Source: an uncultured Alphaproteobacteria bacterium
Lineage (GTDB): Bacteria; Pseudomonadota; Alphaproteobacteria; MPNO01; UBA2964
Direction: 5' to 3'
Assembly (NCBI GenBank): GCA_951812775.1
Contig: OX638326.1
Location: forward strand, 3,646,001 to 3,710,000
DNA: 64,000 nucleotides
This document shows, piece by piece, positions 54,159 to 61,876 of this stretch. A program made the position numbers and the translations under genes. How positions within the stretch are numbered: the stretch's first letter is position 1; every line of letters begins with the position of its first letter. The notes below the pieces were generated by a model. It did no database searches. It saw only the letters and a list, made by a program, of their open reading frames with translations, and was not told where the DNA came from.

Positions 54159-55032
54159 TATTCCCCCGAATAACCCGGTTTTTAAAAGTGTCACTGACCA
54201 GCGGGTCGCTATGATAAATGCATCGATTGCCAAGCTAAGAAAGCGTAAAAACAATCCTTATGCATTAGAAGCTATCCGTGATTTGGAAAAGACAAAATTC
54301 AAGCTGCTACACGATGCCGAGAAAGAAAAACAAAAGCGCGAAGATGAAATGGCAAAACTACCGATGAAAGTGGTTGAGGTTCGGCGAGGCGATAAGGTTG
54401 TTAAAATACGGAGGAACCCAGTCACCGGAAAAGATGAGATAATTTCGGAAAGCAAATATATATCACCCGAGCAAGAAGCTTTTCTTAAACGAATGGGAAA
54501 GAATGAGGCCGACCGTAAAATCAAGCTTATAAACACCACGCACAAGGCGTATCGGGGACTTCAGTCGGACTATTTGAAGAATCAAAAACTTCAAAACACC
54601 ATAAATAGGGCTAAAGCGTTAATAAGTCCATGGACTACCGGCTGGGGCGCGGTTGTATTTAAACATTTACCCTATACACAAGCCCGTGAGCTTTCAAAGT
54701 TATTCCGTGAAATAAAAGCTAATGAGCTTATGCAGGCGGTTCAGGGCGTTCTGGATCAATATGCGTCAGGGGAATTTAATATAAAAGCACTAAATGACAT
54801 TGCAACGATGGCGAATAAGATTTTTATTCTATCAAAAACAGAATATAAAAATACCTTTGGTAAATATGCCGCGCCGCTTGACCCGAATATCTTTGGTGAT
54901 GATCTCGAATTGATTAACTGGAACAAAAATCCGTTTGATGAAGTAGGGGACAACAATACCGGAGGCGATCCAGAAAACGGCAAATGGATAAAGTTGCCAA
55001 GCGGTATCGAAATGTTTGAGCCAACAAAATGA
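54013..55032 (+). CDS. chimera A: TctC leader fused in frame to a phage virion-protein C-terminal region
   Basis: Residues 1-49 are a TctC leader ('MSRFKVLTSAAIAAAVGFGS', then 'DEVADFYKGKRLK' and 'IVGSGAGGGY'). From residue 50 the protein is unrelated: a charged coiled coil ('LHDAEKEKQKREDEM' near residue 100) and then 'ISPWTTGWGAVVFKHLPYTQ', a block known from internal virion or structural proteins of tailed phages. The tail is 'DNNTGGDPENGKWIKLPSG'. The 339-codon frame is fully open. If expressed it would be exported by the TctC signal peptide. It overlaps the next gene by ATGA. Confidence 0.65.
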   Translation: MSRFKVLTSAAIAAAVGFGSVAVSADEVADFYKGKRLKMIVGSGAGGGYIPPNNPVFKSVTDQRVAMINASIAKLRKRKNNPYALEAIRDLEKTKFKLLHDAEKEKQKREDEMAKLPMKVVEVRRGDKVVKIRRNPVTGKDEIISESKYISPEQEAFLKRMGKNEADRKIKLINTTHKAYRGLQSDYLKNQKLQNTINRAKALISPWTTGWGAVVFKHLPYTQARELSKLFREIKANELMQAVQGVLDQYASGEFNIKALNDIATMANKIFILSKTEYKNTFGKYAAPLDPNIFGDDLELINWNKNPFDEVGDNNTGGDPENGKWIKLPSGIEMFEPTK

Positions 55033-55362
55033 TTGAAACTAAAATTCGGTTGCCTAATGGCGAAATTCGTAGGATACGTCTGCCGGAAGGAATGTCAAAA
55101 GAGCAGTTAAACAAAGAATTGTCCAAATATCTGCAAGGCACAACGCCGGAGGCCGCACCCAAGCTGCCGCATGAAATGACCTTTAAAGAAGCAGAGAAGG
55201 CGTTCCCTCAATTCAATACGGCTGATTTGCAGGAATATTCCCGACAAGTTTCAGGGGCAACAAGCCCTTCTGCCGAGGAGGTGCTCGCCCCGCCTCGCAA
55301 AAGGGGTGTTCTGCCCAAGGGTGACCAGATCGGCAGGGGTTTTAAAAAAGTAAAATCATCCA
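54160..55362. mobile_element. phage-derived patch A
   Basis: The patch holds the 3' part of one phage gene and the 5' part of the next. It is bounded on the left by tctC codon 49 and on the right by the tail of a VOC gene. It is AT-richer than its flanks by eye. It carries no integrase or terminal repeat. Confidence 0.6.
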
Positions 55363-55415
55363 CTGACAGAGATGGTGTATTCGTTGTGGTCAGCGACCAG
55401 ACGATTGCCGGTTAA
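55029..55415 (+). CDS. chimera A2: phage protein N-terminus fused in frame to a VOC C-terminal tail
   Basis: A 128-residue frame. 'IRLPNGEIRRIRLPEGMSKE' and 'LPHEMTFKEAEKAFPQFNTA' match the start of the phage protein at 58054 ('VVPEGMSNEQLDQELSK'). After 'GDQIGRGFKKVKSS' it switches in frame to 'TDRDGVFVVVSDQTIAG', the last 17 residues of a VOC protein. Both joins leave the frame open. It overlaps chimera A by ATGA, as in the other copy. Confidence 0.55.
   Translation: MIETKIRLPNGEIRRIRLPEGMSKEQLNKELSKYLQGTTPEAAPKLPHEMTFKEAEKAFPQFNTADLQEYSRQVSGATSPSAEEVLAPPRKRGVLPKGDQIGRGFKKVKSSTDRDGVFVVVSDQTIAG
55363..55415 (+). pseudogene. 3' tail of a third VOC gene
   Basis: ACTGACAGAGATGG onward encodes 'TDRDGVFVVVSDQTIAG', close to the end of VOC 2 at 53866-53919 but with many synonymous differences, so it is the end of a separate, older paralogue and not a recent copy. 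The rest of that gene is replaced by patch A. Confidence 0.7.
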
Positions 55416-55424
55416 CCTCGCCGC

Positions 55425-55462
55425 ATAAAAAAGCCCCCGAGAATTTCTTCCCGAGGGCTTTG
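55425..55462. terminator. hairpin terminator between convergent units
   Basis: AAGCCC (55431-55436) pairs with GGGCTT (55455-55460), with partly paired bases inside and A and T tracts outside. It lies between the VOC tail and the convergent tctC gene and may serve both. Confidence 0.6.
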
Positions 55463-55478
55463 AGCAACTATAGAAAAT

Positions 55479-56783
55479 TTACTCGCAGACAATTTTCTTG
55501 GCAGTCGTCTTGTTGCCGTAATAATGGAAGGCACATTTCATGCCGACCTTAATTGCTTTGCGCTTAACCTTTTTACCCGCGACGGTAACTGTGGTTTTAC
55601 GACCGGAGACTTTCGCGGTTTTCTTGCCTTTACCCTTGCCGATGGTAATTCGACGACCACCACGTTTGGTCTTGGTAACCGTACCTGAATCGATGACGAC
55701 CTTTAGAACAACTTTTTCGACCTTGCCCTTAAACTTGAAGTGGCCTTGCAGGGCTGCCAATTTTGATTTTGGCACCTTGGCAATGTCGGTGACCAGTTTC
55801 TGAATTTCTTCGCCGGTGACCAACTCGATCACCCGACGTACGCGCTTGGCGTCGTTCAGAAACTTTGGATCTTTGACCATACCGACAAACGCTTTGCGCA
55901 TTGCGGCGACGCGGGCTTTTGGCACGCCGGGAGCCATCGCGAACGGACGCCCCATAATGCCCGGAACCATGGTGAGCTTGAAGAACGTGCGGACGTCTTC
56001 GACATTCTGGCCCTTGGCGAGGTTGTCCTTGGTCAGGAGTTCTTCCAGCATCGGCACGCCAAGCTTTTTCATCTCGGCATCAGGCTGTATCGAAACCTGA
56101 ACCAGCGGCACCATCTGCGGCAGGTAAGGCCCCGCGATTTCTTTAAACGATGCCCAGCTCTGGCAAACACCATCAAGTTCCTTACGTTGAATAGCAAGGT
56201 GGATTTGTGGTGTCCCGGGATAGCCCCTGATCAGCTTGAACTTGGTAACGACAAGATTGTTGAACAAAGCTGGCCAGAACTCGGTCGCGTTCTGACCCGT
56301 TCCACCCATGGCAAATTCTTTCGTGTAGGTGTCTTCAAACCTCTTGATGCCCGTGTGCTTGGCGACAGCGCAAACGCCGGCTTCCTTAGCCAGACTGCCG
56401 AGCCACTGGATTTGTTCGGCTTTGTACTTTGCCTGTTTGACACCCATCAGCTGCACCAGCGCAATCTCGCGCTGCAAACCGCCGATGATCGAGCCATCCT
56501 GTGGTGCAACATTGGTCATAAAGTTTGTCGCGACGATGGAGCCTGCGCCATTCATGTTCTGGGCGATGAAGGTTGGATTGCCGGGAATATGTCGGCCAAG
56601 GTGACGTCCGACAAGTCGGGCATAAGTGTCATACCCGCCGCCGGGACCGGATCCGATAATGACTTTAAGTCGCTTGCCCTTATAAAAGTCGGCGATTTCG
56701 TCGGCGAAGGTCGGGCTGGCGATAACACCAAACCCTACTGTTGCCGCAAGAATGGCAGATGTAACGGTTCTGATTGTTGGCAT
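55479..56783 (-). CDS. TctC-type solute-binding protein with a Lys-rich C-terminal extension
   Basis: A 434-residue exported protein. Leader 'MPTIRTVTSAILAATVGFGV' precedes 'KGKRLKVIIGSGPGGGYDTY', 'NMNGAGSIVATNFMTNVAPQ' and 'IRGYPGTPQIHLAIQRKELD', the TctC core. Unlike usual members (about 320-340 residues), it continues for about 80 residues after residue 350 as a very basic beta-rich domain ('RGGRRITIGKGKGKKTAKVS', 'VGMKCAFHYYGNKTTAKK') with two Cys, resembling an OB-like DUF5666-type fold. It lies between the two tctC-phage chimeras and diverges from chimera B. The start is ATG 56783; a longer frame to 56858 lacks support. Confidence 0.87.
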   Translation of the reverse strand: MPTIRTVTSAILAATVGFGVIASPTFADEIADFYKGKRLKVIIGSGPGGGYDTYARLVGRHLGRHIPGNPTFIAQNMNGAGSIVATNFMTNVAPQDGSIIGGLQREIALVQLMGVKQAKYKAEQIQWLGSLAKEAGVCAVAKHTGIKRFEDTYTKEFAMGGTGQNATEFWPALFNNLVVTKFKLIRGYPGTPQIHLAIQRKELDGVCQSWASFKEIAGPYLPQMVPLVQVSIQPDAEMKKLGVPMLEELLTKDNLAKGQNVEDVRTFFKLTMVPGIMGRPFAMAPGVPKARVAAMRKAFVGMVKDPKFLNDAKRVRRVIELVTGEEIQKLVTDIAKVPKSKLAALQGHFKFKGKVEKVVLKVVIDSGTVTKTKRGGRRITIGKGKGKKTAKVSGRKTTVTVAGKKVKRKAIKVGMKCAFHYYGNKTTAKKIVCE

Positions 56784-56938
56784 TCTAAATTCCCCCTGTT
56801 TATGGCTGGCCGCGCCAGCTGTTGAAGAAACCCTAACAACATAAGGGGTTTGTGCCAAGATTAGAAATAAAGCCGTATTGGCAATGTGGTGGTGTGTTGA
56901 TAGGTTTTGCTCATCCAGCTTTTAAGATTGGTCAGATT

Positions 56939-57099
56939 AATAGGGAGAACTTTATGTCTAGATTTAAAGTATTGACCTCAGCGGCAATTGCCGCCGCCGT
57001 CGGTTTTGGCTCCGTTGCCGTTTCCGCAGATGAGGTTGCTGACTTTTATAAAGGCAAACGCCTTAAAATGATCGTCGGTTCCGGCGCTGGCGGGGGGTA
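56939..57099 (+). repeat. 161-bp identical tctC 5' segment, copy 2
   Basis: Identical to 53998-54158. The roughly 70 bp upstream of the two copies are clearly related but about one base in four differs, and downstream the phage parts are diverged. The identity is therefore confined to the leader segment. Confidence 0.9.
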
Positions 57100-58057
57100 C
57101 AGTACCGAGAACAGCGCACTCAACCATATAGATGCAACGCTTGTCAAGCTAAGAGAGCATCCAAACAACCGTTACGCACGCGAAGCCATCCCTAAATTGG
57201 AACAGAAGAAATTCAAGCTGTTACATGCTGCCGAGAAAGAAGAAGAAAAGCGCAAACATGAAATTAAAAAATCACGGCAAAATGCTCCTAAAGTGATTGA
57301 GGTTCCGAAGAACGGCATGATGCTTACCAAGCGGTGGAATCGAAAGACCGGAGAATTCGATGTTATTGGGGAAAGGAAAATTCTTACCCCCGAGGAAGAA
57401 GCTTATCAAAAACAAACAGGGAGGAATAAGGCAGACCGGGAGGCATGGGTTCAAGATAACATAACCACAGCCATGATGAAGGTTGAAACGGGTCTAGTGA
57501 GGAGGGATAAAGTTCTAAACACTATCGACAATGCAATTAAGATATCAAATGGATGGACTACCGGCTGGATTGGAATGGTAGCAAGGTTCATACCCGGAAC
57601 AGATGCCAGGACTCTAAAGAACCTGCTTACGGAAGTAAAAGCCGTCGTTGGCTTTGAGTTTCTTATGCAGATGAGGGAAACCAACCCGAACAGTGCTGCG
57701 TTTGGACAAATTCCCAACCTGGAGATTGAGTTCCTACAAGCGGCCATGGGCAAACTTGATCAAAAAATGGGTGCCCCACAGCTGATATCACAACTACAAA
57801 AAGTCGCGCTAAACATAGAATACTTTTATAAAGCGAGAGAAAACGAGTTCAAAGACACTTTTGGTAAGATGGTCGGTAAGGATTTTCTCACAAATCTTAA
57901 AAACAGAGACATGGAAAATCCGTTTGAGAAGTTCGACATCGACTACCCCGGTGGGGACAACAATACCGGTGGGGGCAGCAACCCCGGGGGTGATCCACAG
58001 GGTAACGGCTGGATAACGTTACCAAGCGGTATCAAATACCGGGAGGTCATAAAATGA
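56954..58057 (+). CDS. chimera B: TctC leader fused in frame to a phage virion-protein C-terminal region
   Basis: A 367-residue open frame. Residues 1-49 match chimera A exactly; the phage part is related but diverged: 'AAEKEEEKRKHEIKKSRQN' coiled coil, then 'SNGWTTGWIGMVARFIPGTD' and 'TEVKAVVGFEFLMQMRETNP', a block recurrent in tailed-phage internal virion proteins. The end is 'PQGNGWITLPSGIKYREVIK', preceded by a Gly/Asn-rich 'DNNTGGGSNPGGD'. The join is at the same TctC codon as in chimera A. It overlaps the next phage gene by ATGA. Confidence 0.65.
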   Translation: MSRFKVLTSAAIAAAVGFGSVAVSADEVADFYKGKRLKMIVGSGAGGGYSTENSALNHIDATLVKLREHPNNRYAREAIPKLEQKKFKLLHAAEKEEEKRKHEIKKSRQNAPKVIEVPKNGMMLTKRWNRKTGEFDVIGERKILTPEEEAYQKQTGRNKADREAWVQDNITTAMMKVETGLVRRDKVLNTIDNAIKISNGWTTGWIGMVARFIPGTDARTLKNLLTEVKAVVGFEFLMQMRETNPNSAAFGQIPNLEIEFLQAAMGKLDQKMGAPQLISQLQKVALNIEYFYKARENEFKDTFGKMVGKDFLTNLKNRDMENPFEKFDIDYPGGDNNTGGGSNPGGDPQGNGWITLPSGIKYREVIK

Positions 58058-58690
58058 CTGAAATTGAAATTCAGATACTTGGTGGCAAAATCTTTAAGGT
58101 CGTTGTGCCGGAAGGGATGTCAAATGAGCAGTTAGACCAAGAACTCTCCAAGATTCAAAGCACAATGCCGGATGCCTCGCCCAAGCTGCCGCCTGAAATA
58201 AGCGTTGAAGAAAGGAACAAGGAGTTTGATGGTTACAATCAGGCTGATTTGTTGGCATATACAAAAGAGCTTGGCAAGGCACCGAATAAAGCGGCCGCAG
58301 ACGCGATCCCTCGTCCTACTGGACGTGGGCGTATCCCCAAGGGAATCCGCCTGGATAGGATGGTCCAAAACTTTGAGAAGGCAGACCCAAATCTGAATGG
58401 CGTGAGGGCTTTTCGCAACGGCATAAGCATAGGGACCGGCGATGAGATCACTGCCGCTCTACGTGCGGGGGTGAATAAAATAAGCGGTGACCATCCCGGA
58501 AAATCCACGGGTGACCTTTATAAGCATTACCTGAAAATCGAGCAGGATGCATTGGATAAACACCGGAAGGAAAACCCAGGACAGGCAGCTGCAAGTGAAT
58601 TTATAGGGGCGGCCCCCATGATGGCTGCCGCCGCGCCACTGCGTTTGTTAAGAAAAGGCTCTCGGGGATTAACCTCCGGGCGCCGTTTTC
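57101..58690. mobile_element. phage-derived patch B
   Basis: The patch holds the same two-gene segment as patch A but extends further into the second gene. Its left edge is tctC codon 49, as in A; its right edge lies just before the cytochrome c gene. No integrase or repeat end is visible. Confidence 0.6.
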
Positions 58691-58995
58691 TTTTGAGGCA
58701 AGAATGTTTCGAAAACAAATCGCTTTTATTTGCTTGTGTTTTCTACCGTCATTCAGTTACGCCCAGTCAGGGAAGGTTGGCGGAGATTGGTATCGTGGTG
58801 GCGGGATCGCGCTCATCCATTGCACGGCCTGTCACGTCATTGACAACAAAGGAACCGGTGCCCGGTTTTCAGTTCCCCCAAGTTTTCCCAAGATTGCTCT
58901 GGATCCTGAGAAATCTAAGCCCACTTATATCCGGCATCGCCTCTCGACAAGTCATCCGAGAATACCAAAGATCAAATTGTCGGAACGCGATTTAA
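58054..58995 (+). pseudogene. phage structural-protein N-terminal region, truncated into the cytochrome gene
   Basis: 'VVPEGMSNEQLDQELSK' and later 'RNGISIGTGDEITAALRAGV', 'YKHYLKIEQDALDKHRKENP' and 'AASEFIGAAPMMAAAAPLR' match the start of phage internal or tail-associated proteins that are normally much longer. After about residue 210 ('KGSRGLTSGRRF', near 58690) the frame passes out of register over the cytochrome c gene until 58995, which is not real coding. The phage gene is thus cut at its 3' end. Confidence 0.6.
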
Positions 58996-59048
58996 ATGAT
59001 GTGATCGCTTACATCAGGTCCTGGCGATATCGGGTTCTCAAATATTAA
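58704..59048 (+). CDS. small c-type cytochrome, apparent axial Met missing
   Basis: A 114-residue protein with a leader 'MFRKQIAFICLCFLPSFSYA' and one haem site CTACH in 'ALIHCTACHVIDNK'. It should be periplasmic. The region that usually carries the sixth ligand (HPxMPxxxL) reads 'HPRIPKIKLSERDLND', with Ile for Met, so a different ligand or five-coordinate haem is possible. Its ATG lies about 14 bp after the end of phage patch B; it may have lost its native promoter. Confidence 0.85.
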   Translation: MFRKQIAFICLCFLPSFSYAQSGKVGGDWYRGGGIALIHCTACHVIDNKGTGARFSVPPSFPKIALDPEKSKPTYIRHRLSTSHPRIPKIKLSERDLNDVIAYIRSWRYRVLKY

Positions 59049-59054
59049 ATTTAG

Positions 59055-60545
59055 TTATGCTTCCGTCACAGATGCCGGGAATACCAGCGATTTGATCACC
59101 ACCGGTACCGCGCCGGATGCCGGAATAATTTCGCCGATATCGATATAATCGAATTCGCTCAGCGTGATGCCATCGATCGAAATGACAGGCGCGCTGATAT
59201 TCATTTCCTCACGCAGATGGATACCGACCAGCCCGCCTATATCGCCGTCGCTTACAAGGACCAGCGGTTGGTTGTTGTCGAGCTGTGCGGCAAGCGCAGC
59301 TTTGACCCCGTCGCCAAACTGGTTCAGCCGCATAAAGCTAGCGGACCCTTTCCAGCGAAAACCGAGCGCGACCGGTGTCTCCGTATCGACAAGGTCGAGA
59401 CGGGTGCGGGCCGTGTCGATGGCCGACTTGATCTGGTCGGTGTCAATATCGAGACCAGAGAAATCAAACTCGGGGACAATCACCGGCACGTTTCGAAGTG
59501 GGACTGTATCTTTTGGTTCGATGTAAATCGTCGTGCCGGAGAGTTGAACAGTGTATTGCGATGCACCTACAACGGTGGCCCGGATCGTGGCGACAGGTTG
59601 TTCAATCGATGCGCCGGTTGCTTCGAATTTAGCGCGGGCGTGGTTCGCAAGCTGGGGACCGAGATCACCAAAACCAGTCGACACATTTCCGTAGACGAAT
59701 TCTGAAACACCACCTGAGAACGTCAACGCATCGACACCGTCGATTTGCGACAGGGAGGGAAGCAACAGCATGCCTTCTGTCTCTGCCGACAGAGGAGCAA
59801 GACCGGTTGCTTCGACAATCCGCATGGCCATGCGTTCGGCGATCTTGTCGAGATATTCCTGACTCGGTTGCGCACCGATGCTCAACGCAACACCAACATC
59901 GTCGGCATGGGCTTTGCCCGTCGGTTCGAGCCGTGTGACTTTTCCATCTTCATCGAGAACGATAAGCCGCGCGCCGCAATCTACGGCCGTAACTTGCTCG
60001 ACCTTGCCTCTCCGGCAATGCGCGATTTTTGTGGTGCCGCCACCGATATCAACATTGATCGTAAGTCCGTCACTCTTGGAGGATCGTATGACAGCGCCGG
60101 AACCATGAGCTGCCATAGTTGCTTCAAGTCCATCTCCCGCACTGACCGCAACAAACTTACCGGCTTCTGCGGAGAACAAATCACCAATGGCCCGCGCATT
60201 GCGACGCCGAACGGCGACGCCGGTCAGGATCAAGGCGCCCGTATCAACGTCAGAACGTGCGATCCCCGCACTCTTGAAACTTTTGTCGATGAATTCACCA
60301 AGGACCTTGGCATCAATATCTTCGCCATCGGCATAGGGGGTAAGCTGAATGGGTGGTTCATGGATGGTTTCACGCTGGGCAACGATATAGCGCGCCCCGA
60401 CGCGTTCCATCAGAACTCGGGAAAACACCAGGTGAGACGTCGACGAACCGATATCGACGCCTACGCTGGTAAGCTCAATTTCCTCTTCCTCGGCAATGTG
60501 CCGGTCACTACTCGAAAACCGGCCGCCGCTATTATCGTCGGCCAC
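59055..60545 (-). CDS. EutA-family (ethanolamine ammonia-lyase reactivase-like) protein
   Basis: A 496-residue ASKHA-fold protein. 'VGVDIGSSTSHLVFSRVLME' near residue 28 is the phosphate-1 loop and 'NVDIGGGTTKIAHCRRGKVE' near residue 165 the phosphate-2 loop. 'SGGVSEFVYG' near residue 280 fits EutA. EutA releases damaged B12 from EutBC, but no EutB/EutC is in the window. GTG 60545 starts two bases after the stop of the upstream cupin gene, so the two are co-translated. Confidence 0.85.
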   Translation of the reverse strand: MADDNSGGRFSSSDRHIAEEEEIELTSVGVDIGSSTSHLVFSRVLMERVGARYIVAQRETIHEPPIQLTPYADGEDIDAKVLGEFIDKSFKSAGIARSDVDTGALILTGVAVRRRNARAIGDLFSAEAGKFVAVSAGDGLEATMAAHGSGAVIRSSKSDGLTINVDIGGGTTKIAHCRRGKVEQVTAVDCGARLIVLDEDGKVTRLEPTGKAHADDVGVALSIGAQPSQEYLDKIAERMAMRIVEATGLAPLSAETEGMLLLPSLSQIDGVDALTFSGGVSEFVYGNVSTGFGDLGPQLANHARAKFEATGASIEQPVATIRATVVGASQYTVQLSGTTIYIEPKDTVPLRNVPVIVPEFDFSGLDIDTDQIKSAIDTARTRLDLVDTETPVALGFRWKGSASFMRLNQFGDGVKAALAAQLDNNQPLVLVSDGDIGGLVGIHLREEMNISAPVISIDGITLSEFDYIDIGEIIPASGAVPVVIKSLVFPASVTEA

Positions 60546-60547
60546 CT

Positions 60548-61768
60548 TTAGTTGGCCTTGCTTTCATAGAGCTCTTTTTCCATCTGCGTTTCGGCGCCGA
60601 CTTCCTCGAGATAACCCTGGAACTCTTTGCGGAGGTAGGGATCTTCCATGTCATAGCCAATGGCCGTACCACCATCGCGAATATCGATGGCGCCATAGTC
60701 GATGGCTTTTTCGCCTGGCCGTTTGACTTTGCGGCCCGGGTGATGTGGGCCAAACCACGCGGTAAGACGCAGCGGACCGGCGCTGACACCGAAATGCTGG
60801 TGATACCAGTCACCACTCATAGGCGCGGCAGAGACCATGCCGACGGGCTCGTAATCCTGTCGCATGACGAACTCTTCCTTGCCGTCTTTCCAAGGCGTCT
60901 GTCCGTGTTCCGCTGGCCAGGTGTAGGTGTAACCTTTGCCCTTAATGCAGATCAGGACGGCGGCAGAGCCATGTGCGTGTCCCTTTGAGTAACGCCCGGT
61001 CTCGTGCTGACCGATCCACAGATAGAAGTTGTTGTCGGTCATGTGCGGTTCGATCCGGCGGTAGCCAGGAGACCGCCGGTTATCGAGGGGCAGTTCGCAA
61101 TCCACGATGTCGGGCACGATGTTGGTTTGGGTCATTGCCAGACCACGGATCGGGTCGGCAAGAATTTCATCGCTCGGCTTGTAATAGTCTTCGCGGTCAG
61201 GGTCGAAACGGTCGAGGAACTGATACGGGCAATTAAAGATAAAGTCCGGATTTTCATAGATATTCATCACGTTGGGTGCGGTATTGCCACCGAGCAGCAG
61301 GGCGGGGGTTGATGACGCATTGACCACCCGGTACATGGCGTTTAAAGGCACTGACCAGAGCGAGCCTTTCTGCCATTCAAAGACATGGACTTTGTCTTCC
61401 CGACCTTCTTCCCAAACCTCGGTCGAACCACGGCCTTCGACAACGAAATATTGCTGTTCATAAATATGTTTGACGGGTTTCAAGGCACCCGCACCGGGAA
61501 CCTCGATGATATGGCAGCCCCACATGCCTTCTGTGCCGTAAAGCTGAATGAAGGACGCATTGCCACCCATCTTATCCCAATGTGTCATGGGCAGGTTCTG
61601 CACTTTACTAATGCCAATATCGCGATAGATCGGAATATCCTGGGCCTCCATCCAGAGATCGTACGGTGATTTCGGTGCCTTGAAGGTGCCGAGGCCGGCG
61701 CGGGTCAGCTTGTCGGTTGGCGCAGCCCAATCGTGTGTATGACCGTCGGGTCCGTCATGTGGTGCCAT
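60548..61768 (-). CDS. bicupin protein of the EutA-linked type
   Basis: A 406-residue two-cupin protein. 'PVKHIYEQQYFVVEGRGSTE' near residue 98 and 'RYSKGHAHGSAAVLICIKG' near residue 262 carry the metal-site His pairs. 'SGDWYHQHFGVSAGPLRLTA' is a later conserved block. Homologues are often labelled ethanolamine ammonia-lyase-activating, by context rather than assay. It diverges from an ornithine-cyclodeaminase-like gene with a 108-bp gap. Confidence 0.8.
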   Translation of the reverse strand: MAPHDGPDGHTHDWAAPTDKLTRAGLGTFKAPKSPYDLWMEAQDIPIYRDIGISKVQNLPMTHWDKMGGNASFIQLYGTEGMWGCHIIEVPGAGALKPVKHIYEQQYFVVEGRGSTEVWEEGREDKVHVFEWQKGSLWSVPLNAMYRVVNASSTPALLLGGNTAPNVMNIYENPDFIFNCPYQFLDRFDPDREDYYKPSDEILADPIRGLAMTQTNIVPDIVDCELPLDNRRSPGYRRIEPHMTDNNFYLWIGQHETGRYSKGHAHGSAAVLICIKGKGYTYTWPAEHGQTPWKDGKEEFVMRQDYEPVGMVSAAPMSGDWYHQHFGVSAGPLRLTAWFGPHHPGRKVKRPGEKAIDYGAIDIRDGGTAIGYDMEDPYLRKEFQGYLEEVGAETQMEKELYESKAN

Positions 61769-61876
61769 TGATATATACTCCCTGTAAGACGATTATTGTT
61801 CGGTGAACCCATCTTAATCCTTTGCGATGCACGGAGCAAACGGTGGGCAAGAATTTAGATCAGTTGGGGGCGACAG

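Noticed and set aside
55479..58057. Diversity-generating retroelement to explain identical leaders with variable bodies
   Set aside because: No reverse transcriptase or template repeat is visible, and the variation is not adenine-specific.
58691..58995. Continuation of the phage protein frame to 58995
   Set aside because: It overlaps the cytochrome c gene in another frame and loses phage-like character after about residue 210.
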